NCBI RefSeq assembly: GCF_900148505.1
Contig: NZ_FRXO01000004.1
Coordinates: forward strand, 124,001 to 188,000
Length of the DNA: 64,000 bases
Source of the DNA: Pseudoxanthobacter soli DSM 19599
GTDB taxonomy: Bacteria; Pseudomonadota; Alphaproteobacteria; Rhizobiales; Segnochrobactraceae
Direction: 5' to 3'
Made by a program: the position numbers and the translations under genes. The notes beneath the pieces were generated by a model that was given only the letters and a program-made list of their open reading frames with translations, searched no databases and had not been told where the DNA came from. Shown in pieces: positions 57,294 to 64,000 of the stretch. Each line of letters opens with the position of its first letter. Positions within the stretch are counted from its first letter, which is position 1.

Positions 57294-60200
57294 ATGGGTC
57301 GTTTCAACCTCTCTCATTGGGCCGTCACGCACCAGCCGCTGGTGCTGTTCCTGATGATCCTGCTGTCGTTCGGCGGCGTGCTCTCCTATTTCAACCTCGG
57401 CCGCGCCGAGGAGCCGGATTTCACCGTCAAGATCATGATCGTCTCCGCGCAATGGCCCGGCGCCACGGCGGAGGAAATGCAGCGCCAGGTTGCCGATCCG
57501 ATCGAGAAGGTGCTGCAGGAGATTCCCCATTTCGACAAGGTGAAGACCTATTCGCGGCCGGGCAGCACCTTCATGCAGGTGCAGTTCAAGGACGATACGC
57601 CGCCCAAGGACGTGCCGGCCCTGTTCCTGCGGGTGCGCGACCGCGTCTCCGACGCCCGCGCCAGCCTGCCCGCCGGTGTCATCGGCCCGTTCTTCAACGA
57701 CGACTTCGCCGACGTGTCGTCCACGCTCTACATGCTGACAGGCGACGAGGGCGTCTCTGCGCGGACCCTGAAGGATGAGGCGGAGGACATCCGCCAGCAG
57801 CTTCTCCGCGTGCCTGACGTCGCCAAGGTGCTGTTCTTCGGCGAACAGGACGACCGGATCTATGTCGAGTTCAGCCACACCAAGCTCGCGACGCTCGGCA
57901 TCACGCCAGACCAGATCTTCGCCTCCGTGGCGCGGCAGAACGCGGTCGCGCCCGCCGGCCGGTTCGAAAGCAACGCCGACCAGATCTATCTGCGCGTCGA
58001 TGGCGCGCTCGACGGCGAGAAGGCCGTCGCGGACGTGCCGATCTCTGCCGGCGGGCGGCAGTTCCGCCTCGGCGATATCGCCACCGTTCATCGTGGCCCG
58101 CCGGATCCGCCGACCTATCTGGTGCGGCAGCAGGGCGTGCCCGCGCTCGGCATCGGCGTCGTCATGGCGAAGGGCGCCAACATCCTCGATCTCGGCGAGA
58201 ACCTGCATTCCACCATCGACCACATCCGCGCCGACCTGCCGGCCGGCCTCGAACTGATCCAGATCGCCGATCAGCCGAAGATCGTCGAGGAATCGGTCGG
58301 CGAGTTCGTCCGGGTGTTCATGGAAGCGCTGGTGATCGTGCTCGGCGTGTCGTTCCTGTCGCTCGGCATCAGGACCGGCATCGTGGTCGCGTTCGCGGTT
58401 CCGCTCGTGCTCGCCATCACGATCATGATCATGGATTTCATGGGCCTGTCGCTGCAGCGCGTCACGCTCGGCGCGCTCATCATCGCGCTCGGCCTGCTCG
58501 TCGACGATGCCATCATCGCTGTCGAGATGATGGTGGTGAAAATGGAGCAGGGCTTCGACCGCATTGCCGCGGCGAGCTACGCCTGGACCTCGACCGCCTT
58601 TCCGATGCTGACGGGCACGCTCGTCACCGCGGCCGGCTTCATGCCCGTCGGCCTGTCCCAGTCCTCCACCAGCGAATATGCCGGCGGCATCTTCTGGGTG
58701 GTCGCCATCGCGCTCCTGGTGTCGTGGGTCGTGGCGGTGGTGTTCACGCCCTATCTGGGCGTCAAGCTTCTGCCGAACTTCAAGGCCCACCACGGCGATC
58801 CGAATGCCGTCTACGACACGCGCGTCTACCGCGCCCTCCGCCGCGTGGTGGCGTGGTGCGTGCGCCATCGCATCGTGGTCGTGCTGGCGACGCTGGCGCT
58901 GTTCGCCTCCGCGATCTTCTCGATGCGCTTCGTGCAGCAGCAGTTCTTCCCAACCTCGGCCCGTCCGGAGGTGATCATCGAGGTCGCGACCCCGCTTGGA
59001 AGCGCCTTCGGCACCACCGACGCGGCCGTGAGGAAGATCGAGAAGCTGGTGGCGGCCGACGACGAGGTCGAGACCTACACCTCCTATATCGGCTCCGGCG
59101 CCCCGCGCTGGATGCTCGGGTTCAACCCGGAGCTTCCGAAGGAGAGCTACGGCGTCGTCATCGCCTATGCCAAGGACTTCCACGCCCGCGACAGGGTGAT
59201 CGAGCGGCTGAGGGCCGAGGTGGGCGACGGCGCGGTGCCGGAAGCGACGGTGCGCGTCAGCGAACTCGTGTTCGGTCCGCCGGTCGGCTATCCCGTGCAG
59301 TTCCGCGTGATCGGGCCCGACCCGATCGAGGTACGCCACATCGCCGGCGCCGTCCGCAAGGTGATGGAGGCCAACCCCAACACCCGCGACGTCAATCTCG
59401 ACTGGAACGAGCAGGCGAAGTCGATCCGCATCGAACTCGACCAGGATCGCATCCGCGCGCTCGGCCTGACCCCGGCGGACATCGGCTCGACCCTTCAGAC
59501 GCTCCTGTCCGGCACGACCGTGACTCAGGTCCGCGACGGCATCGAACTGGTGGATGTCGTGGCCCGCGCGGTGCCCGAGGAACGGCTCGATCTGCGGAAG
59601 CTGCGCGATCTCACGATCACGACCCGCGACGGAATCGCCGTACCGCTGTCCCAGGTCGCGAAGGCCGATTTCGGCTTCGAGGAGCCGATCCTGTGGCGGC
59701 AGAACCGCGACATGGTGATCACCGTCCGCTCCGATGTTATGGCCGGGCTTCAGCCACCCGACGTCTCCGCCCAGATCGAGCCGGCATTGAAGCCGATCAT
59801 CGAAGCGCTGCCGATGGGCTACCGCATCGAGGCCGGCGGATCGGTCGAGGAGAGTGCGAAGGCGAATACGGCGCTCGCCAAGATCTTCCCGATCATGGTC
59901 GCCGTGATGTTGCTGTTCATCATGATCCAGGTTCAGAGCTTCGGGCGCCTGTTCCTCGTGATCGCCACCGCGCCGCTGGGGCTGATCGGCGCCGTCTATG
60001 GCCTGATCCTGTTCGATCGGCCGTTCGGGTTCGTGACGCTGCTCGGCGTGCTGTCGCTCGCCGGCATGATCATGCGCAACACGCTGATCCTGGTCGACCA
60101 GATCAAGCACGATCTCGACGCCGGGGTGGCGCCTTTCGAGGCGGTGATCGGATCGACGGTTCGCCGGGCCCGTCCGGTCGTTCTGACCGCGGCCGCGGCG

Positions 60201-60404
60201 ATCCTGGCGATGATCCCACTGTCGCAGAACATCTTCTGGGGGCCGATGGCGGTGTCCATCATGGGTGGTCTGACGGTGGCGACGCTGCTCACCCTGTTCT
60301 TCGTGCCGGCCCTCTACGCGCTTTGTTTCCGCGTCCGCGAGGGGGCCGCCCCGGTGGCCGCGACGTCCAACGTCGCGGCCGAACCGAGGCTCGCCGCCGA
60401 ATGA
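57294..60404 (+). CDS. RND family efflux pump, inner-membrane transporter
   Basis: AcrB-like proton antiporter, 1036 residues in two homologous halves, each with a first membrane segment and large periplasmic loop. Blocks include GRAEEPDFTVKIMIV near the N terminus, the central LGLLVDDAIIAVEMM and GTLVTAAGFMPVG, and C-terminal GMIMRNTLILVDQIKHDLD. It starts 14 bases after the adaptor stop with GGGGGACGGGGG upstream. An in-frame GTG at 57276 is possible. The pump substrate is unknown. No outer-membrane gene is adjacent; the NodT-type gene at 62-63.7 kb is on the other strand. Confidence 0.94.
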   Translation: MGRFNLSHWAVTHQPLVLFLMILLSFGGVLSYFNLGRAEEPDFTVKIMIVSAQWPGATAEEMQRQVADPIEKVLQEIPHFDKVKTYSRPGSTFMQVQFKDDTPPKDVPALFLRVRDRVSDARASLPAGVIGPFFNDDFADVSSTLYMLTGDEGVSARTLKDEAEDIRQQLLRVPDVAKVLFFGEQDDRIYVEFSHTKLATLGITPDQIFASVARQNAVAPAGRFESNADQIYLRVDGALDGEKAVADVPISAGGRQFRLGDIATVHRGPPDPPTYLVRQQGVPALGIGVVMAKGANILDLGENLHSTIDHIRADLPAGLELIQIADQPKIVEESVGEFVRVFMEALVIVLGVSFLSLGIRTGIVVAFAVPLVLAITIMIMDFMGLSLQRVTLGALIIALGLLVDDAIIAVEMMVVKMEQGFDRIAAASYAWTSTAFPMLTGTLVTAAGFMPVGLSQSSTSEYAGGIFWVVAIALLVSWVVAVVFTPYLGVKLLPNFKAHHGDPNAVYDTRVYRALRRVVAWCVRHRIVVVLATLALFASAIFSMRFVQQQFFPTSARPEVIIEVATPLGSAFGTTDAAVRKIEKLVAADDEVETYTSYIGSGAPRWMLGFNPELPKESYGVVIAYAKDFHARDRVIERLRAEVGDGAVPEATVRVSELVFGPPVGYPVQFRVIGPDPIEVRHIAGAVRKVMEANPNTRDVNLDWNEQAKSIRIELDQDRIRALGLTPADIGSTLQTLLSGTTVTQVRDGIELVDVVARAVPEERLDLRKLRDLTITTRDGIAVPLSQVAKADFGFEEPILWRQNRDMVITVRSDVMAGLQPPDVSAQIEPALKPIIEALPMGYRIEAGGSVEESAKANTALAKIFPIMVAVMLLFIMIQVQSFGRLFLVIATAPLGLIGAVYGLILFDRPFGFVTLLGVLSLAGMIMRNTLILVDQIKHDLDAGVAPFEAVIGSTVRRARPVVLTAAAAILAMIPLSQNIFWGPMAVSIMGGLTVATLLTLFFVPALYALCFRVREGAAPVAATSNVAAEPRLAAE

Positions 60405-60532
60405 CATCTCCGGCCGGCCTCGACATCCGCGTCGCCGCGCAATAACGAGGTGATCGGGGCGGCGCCGGGATCTGGCCCGGCAGCGCCGATCAAGCGCGCC
60501 GCAGAACGAGCGCGGGTGCGGGGAGGGGCGCG

Positions 60533-62140
60533 ATGGCCGAGGACGAGTTCGACTTCGTGATCGCGGGCGCGGGCTCGGCCGGCTGCGTGCTCGCCAACCG
60601 GCTTTCGGCCGGCGGGCGTTACCGCGTGGCCCTCGTCGAGGCCGGCGGTCCCGACAACTGGATCTGGTTCCACATTCCGGTCGGCTACCTGTTCGCGATC
60701 GGCAATCCGCGGGCGGACTGGATGTTCCGCACCGAGCCCGAGCCGGGCCTGAACGGCCGCGCGCTCGCCTATCCGCGTGGCCGGGTGCTCGGCGGATCGT
60801 CGGCGATCAACGCCATGATCTACATGCGCGGGCAGGCAGCCGACTATGACGGCTGGCGTCAGCTCGGTCTCGATGGCTGGGGCTGGGACGACGTTCTGCC
60901 GGTCTTCAAGCGCCACGAGGATCATTTCGCCGGGGCGAGCGAGTGGCACGGTGCCGGCGGGGAATGGCGAGTCGACCGTCCCCGGCTGAAATGGGAAATC
61001 CTGGATGCCTTCATCGCTGCGGCGAACGAAATCGGTATCCCTCCAACGGCGGATTTCAACACCGGCAGCAACGAAGGCTGCGGCTATTTCCAGGTGAACC
61101 AGAAGAACGGGCGCCGCTGGAGTGCGGCGCGCGGCTTCCTCAAGCCGGCTCTGGGTCGGCCCAACCTCTCCGTTGTCACCGGCGCCCTCGTCGACAAGGT
61201 GATGATCGCCGAGGGCCGCGCCACCGGGCTCGTGGTGCGGCAGAACGGTCGCGAACGCCGGTTGACGGCCCGCGTGGAGACCATCCTCTCCGCCGGGGCG
61301 GTGGCATCGCCGGTTCTTCTGGAACGATCCGGCATCGGCGACGGCGAGCGGCTTACTACCCTCGGCATCGAGACACGCCGGCATCTGCCCGGGGTCGGCC
61401 GCAACCTGCAGGATCACCTGCAGATCCGGCCGGTGTTCAAGGTCTCCGGCGTCGCGACGCTCAACACCGATTATCTGTCGCTCTGGAAGCGGGCGCGCAT
61501 GGGTCTGGAATATGCCGTGCTCCGGCGCGGCGCGCTGACCATGGCGCCGTCGCAGCTCGGCGCCTTCACCCGATCCTCGCCGGAGTTCGCGACGCCGAAC
61601 CTGCAGTTCCACGTCCAGCCGCTTTCGCTCGGCGCGTTCGGCGAGCCGATGCACACGTTCGGCGCCATAACCGTCAGCGTCTGCAATCTGCGCCCGACCA
61701 GCCGCGGCGAGATCCATGCGCGCTCCGCCTCGCTCGACGATGCGCCGGTGATCCAGCCGAATTATCTCTCGACGGATCAGGATCGGCACGTCGCCGTCGC
61801 CTCAATCCGCCTTGCGCGAAAGGCGATGGCGGCGCAGGCGATGCGGCGCTACCGGCCGGAGGAGTTCAAGCCCGGCGATCACCTCACCGGCGAGGGCGAA
61901 CTCGAACGCGCGGCCGGCGACATCGCCACCACGATCTTCCACCCCGTCGGAACCGCGAAGATGGGCATCGAGAGCGATCCGTTCGCGGTGACCGATACGC
62001 GGCTCAGGGTGAGGGGGATCGAGCGGCTGCGCGTCGTCGATGCCTCGGTCATGCCCACGATCACGTCCGGCAACACCAACAGCCCGACGATGATGATCGC
62101 CGAGCGCGGCGCGGACATGATCCTCGCCGACGCCCGTTGA
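60533..62140 (+). CDS. GMC family FAD-dependent oxidoreductase (choline/alcohol dehydrogenase-like)
   Basis: 535 residues. The FAD motif FVIAGAGSAGCVLANRL is at the N terminus, then GRVLGGSSAINAMIYMRG, LSAGAVASPVLLERSGIG and the C-terminal HPVGTAKMG with the catalytic histidine, ending in GNTNSPTMMIAERGADMI. The group includes choline dehydrogenase and long-chain or polyethylene-glycol alcohol dehydrogenases. The absence of bet neighbours argues against choline. It stands alone; its 3' end faces the NodT-type gene. Confidence 0.9.
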   Translation: MAEDEFDFVIAGAGSAGCVLANRLSAGGRYRVALVEAGGPDNWIWFHIPVGYLFAIGNPRADWMFRTEPEPGLNGRALAYPRGRVLGGSSAINAMIYMRGQAADYDGWRQLGLDGWGWDDVLPVFKRHEDHFAGASEWHGAGGEWRVDRPRLKWEILDAFIAAANEIGIPPTADFNTGSNEGCGYFQVNQKNGRRWSAARGFLKPALGRPNLSVVTGALVDKVMIAEGRATGLVVRQNGRERRLTARVETILSAGAVASPVLLERSGIGDGERLTTLGIETRRHLPGVGRNLQDHLQIRPVFKVSGVATLNTDYLSLWKRARMGLEYAVLRRGALTMAPSQLGAFTRSSPEFATPNLQFHVQPLSLGAFGEPMHTFGAITVSVCNLRPTSRGEIHARSASLDDAPVIQPNYLSTDQDRHVAVASIRLARKAMAAQAMRRYRPEEFKPGDHLTGEGELERAAGDIATTIFHPVGTAKMGIESDPFAVTDTRLRVRGIERLRVVDASVMPTITSGNTNSPTMMIAERGADMILADAR

Positions 62141-62152
62141 GCGCGGGGCCGT

Positions 62153-63673
62153 TCAGGTCCGGTTGCCCGACGCGGGAACGATGGCCGCAGCCTGGGGCGT
62201 GCCGGCCGGCGCAGGCGACGGGTCAGGCGCGAGCGGCGCCTTCTTGATGTTGCCTGCCGTCGGCAGGTCCGCCGTCTCCCAGCCGCCGCCGAGTGCACGG
62301 ATCAGCGAGACGGTAGCGTTGACCCGGTCCGAACGCGCCTGCAGCAGGGTCTGCTCGTTGCTGAGCGCGGTGGTCTGGGCCTGCACGACGGTCGTGTAGT
62401 CCTGCGTGCCAGCCTGGTATTCGTTGAGGCTGATGGTGACCGCCTGCTGCGCGGAGGCGACCGCTCGCCGCTGCACGGCGATCTGGCGCGCGAGGATGCG
62501 CAGCGACGAGAGTTCGTCTTCCACGTCCTGGAAGGCTGCCAGCACCGTCTGGCGGTAGTTCGCCACGCTCTGCTCGTAGCCCGCCTGCGCGGCCGCCACC
62601 GTCGCCGTGCGAAGCCCGCCGTCGAACAGGATCTGCGCGCCGCTCGCGGCGAGGCTCCAGACCTGGTTGGAGGCGGTCAGAAGCTGCTGCATGGCGCCGC
62701 CGCCGAAACCGGCCGAGGCCGACAGGTCGATGTTCGGGAAGAACGCCGCCGTCGCCACGCCGATCTGGGCGTTCTGCGCCTGCATGGTGCGTTCCGCGGC
62801 CGCGATGTCCGGTCGCCGCTCCAGAAGCGTCGACGGCAGTCCCACGGGAATCTTGGGCACGCGGTCCGTCAGCGCGCCCGGCGGGATCGAGACCTCGCTC
62901 GGGGTTTTGCCGACCAGGAGCGCGATGGCGTGCTCGTATTTCGCCCGATCGACCTCGGCCGCGATCGCCCGGGCCTGGGTCGAAAGCAGCTGGGTTTCGG
63001 CGGTGATGACGTCGGAGCGCGCGGCGGTGCCCTGTTCGTACTGATTGCGCGCGATCTGGAGCGAGCGCTGGTACGCGGTCGCCGTCTCGTTCAGAAGTCG
63101 CTTCAGGGAATCCTGATAACGCAAGAGGAAGTAGTAGTTTGCGAGGTCCGCCTGCGCGGAAAGCCGGGCATTCGCCAGATCCGCCGCGCTGGCCTGGGCG
63201 CTGGCGGTATTGCCTTCCACCTGGCGACGGACCGAGCCCCAGATGTCGGGCTCCCAGCTCGCGTTGGCGAGAACGTTGTATGAGACCTGATCGTTGTTGC
63301 TGGCGCGCTGGCGCGACACCTCCGGGTTGAAGGTCGCGCTTGGATATAGCCCGGACTGGGCTTCCGCGACGATGGCGCGCGCCTGGCGGTAGGCAGCCTC
63401 GAAGGCCTTGAGGTTCTGGTTGTTGACGACGACCTCCGCCTCTAGCCGCGACAGCAGCGGATCGCCATAGAGGTCCCACCAGGGACCTCGGTCGACATGG
63501 TCCGACGGGTTCGCCGGCTTCCAGCCGTCGAGTTCCTTGTAGGCGACGGGGACGTCGGCGCTTGGCCGCACATAGTTCGGCCCCACCATGCAGCCGGCGA
63601 GAAGGCTCGTTGCCAGCAGCGCCAGGGCGGCGCGCCGGCGGGGATGAGCGACGATCGAGGACCGGAGGTTCAT
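62153..63673 (-). CDS. Outer-membrane efflux lipoprotein (NodT/TolC family)
   Basis: Outer-membrane channel of an RND system, 506 residues. Lipobox LLAGC at about residue 28, then MVGPNYVRP, which opens NodT-type factors. Two repeated helical stretches (VNNQNLKAFEAAYRQARAIV and its second-half counterpart), TLLERRPDIAAAERTMQAQN and the C-terminal LNEYQAGTQDYTTVVQAQT are typical. It lies 21 bases after an RND pump on the same strand, forming one export system with it. Confidence 0.93.
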   Translation of the reverse strand: MNLRSSIVAHPRRRAALALLATSLLAGCMVGPNYVRPSADVPVAYKELDGWKPANPSDHVDRGPWWDLYGDPLLSRLEAEVVVNNQNLKAFEAAYRQARAIVAEAQSGLYPSATFNPEVSRQRASNNDQVSYNVLANASWEPDIWGSVRRQVEGNTASAQASAADLANARLSAQADLANYYFLLRYQDSLKRLLNETATAYQRSLQIARNQYEQGTAARSDVITAETQLLSTQARAIAAEVDRAKYEHAIALLVGKTPSEVSIPPGALTDRVPKIPVGLPSTLLERRPDIAAAERTMQAQNAQIGVATAAFFPNIDLSASAGFGGGAMQQLLTASNQVWSLAASGAQILFDGGLRTATVAAAQAGYEQSVANYRQTVLAAFQDVEDELSSLRILARQIAVQRRAVASAQQAVTISLNEYQAGTQDYTTVVQAQTTALSNEQTLLQARSDRVNATVSLIRALGGGWETADLPTAGNIKKAPLAPDPSPAPAGTPQAAAIVPASGNRT

Positions 63674-63694
63674 GGGAGGCGTCCGCGCAGGCGA

Positions 63695-64000
63695 TCAGGA
63701 GGCGGCGCGGCGGTTGCCGCGCGTGAAGCTGCGCCACTTCGCGGCTGAACGGAGCCGCAAGCGGTCGAGGGTCAGGTAAACGACGGGGGTGGTGTAGAGC
63801 GTGAGAAGCTGACTGACGATCAGGCCGCCGATGATGGCGATGCCGAGCGGCCGGCGGATCTCACCGCCTTCGCCGAAATCGAGCGCGAGCGGCAGCGCGC
63901 CGAGAAGTGCGGCGAGCGTCGTCATCATGATCGGTCGGAAGCGCTGCACGGCGGCGCGGTGGATCGCCTCCAGCGGCGCGAGTCCCTCGTTGCGTTCGGC
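63695..64000 (-). CDS. RND efflux pump, C-terminal fragment (rest outside window)
   Basis: About 101 residues of an AcrB/MdtB-C type transporter; the frame is open to the window edge. [20 protein letters not shown] and [29 protein letters not shown] are the last two membrane segments of this family. It is upstream of and co-directional with the NodT-type gene. This is a second pump, distinct from the one at 57-60 kb. Confidence 0.92.
   Translation of the reverse strand, partial: AERNEGLAPLEAIHRAAVQRFRPIMMTTLAALLGALPLALDFGEGGEIRRPLGIAIIGGLIVSQLLTLYTTPVVYLTLDRLRLRSAAKWRSFTRGNRRAAS

Noticed and set aside
57033-60407. Very long open frame on the minus strand opposite the RND pump
   Set aside because: Its product is rich in Asp, His and Arg with no domain, and it mirrors the real pump gene. 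GC-rich third positions on the plus strand remove stop codons from the antisense frame. The same reasoning applies to long minus-strand frames over cysNC (2995-5082) and hutH (16789-18939).

Overview
The window is GC-rich, densely packed DNA of alphaproteobacterial type, most likely from the order Hyphomicrobiales (Rhizobiales). The evidence is the fused cysNC gene, the gbpR/chvE/gguA/gguB sugar-sensing locus typical of Agrobacterium and Azospirillum relatives, the dctA/dctBD C4-dicarboxylate circuit, an alphaproteobacterial hut cluster and many ABC importers for sugars and polyols. It looks chromosomal. I see no phage, plasmid, transposase, CRISPR, rRNA or tRNA genes. The genus cannot be fixed from what is visible.

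Layout. 1-5.1 kb: 3' end of malate synthase G, then cysQ-cysD-cysNC for sulfate activation. 5.1-19.8 kb: a histidine-utilisation cluster. Leftward it reads hutC, hutU, hutD, hutG. Rightward it reads hutF, a histidine-type ABC importer, a histidine ammonia-lyase paralog lacking the MIO triad, hutI, the true hutH, and a sarcosine/N-methyltryptophan-oxidase-like flavoprotein. Having both HutF and HutG implies the formylglutamate route to glutamate. HutC-type operators sit before hutU and before hutF. 19.7-30.1 kb: a polyol locus with two short-chain dehydrogenases, a xylitol-dehydrogenase-like enzyme, a complete ABC importer with a small extra membrane protein, an AraC regulator and a divergent erythritol/threitol-dehydrogenase-like gene. 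30.2-31.5 kb: a small lipoprotein and Dps. 31.6-37 kb: gguB, gguA, chvE and the divergent regulator gbpR. 37.1-40.9 kb: a FadR-type regulator with an aminotransferase and glutamine-synthetase-like pair. 41-45.9 kb: a LacI-regulated ribose-type importer. 46-48.9 kb: a Zur-boxed zinc importer. 49-54 kb: dctA against dctBD, with a perfect sigma-54 promoter and a DctD-type upstream site. 54.1-64 kb: ribokinase, a TetR-controlled RND efflux operon with two matching operators, a GMC oxidoreductase, a NodT-type outer-membrane factor and the tail of a second RND pump.

The most unusual feature is a dispersed repeat of about 112 bp made of two tandem hairpins, present four times (5943-6054, 19209-19320, 30167-30272, about 53971-54090). 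One copy fills the hutD-hutG spacer. One begins on the last base of the dctD stop codon. One lies inside the oxidase gene at 18472-19755 and is translated in frame as about 38 extra residues. That is comparable to the Rickettsia palindromic elements that insert into proteins. The second notable feature is the MIO-less HutH paralog beside the normal HutH.

Reading frames are otherwise intact. Most operons show 1-4 base start/stop overlaps and clear Shine-Dalgarno sites, which were used to choose starts.
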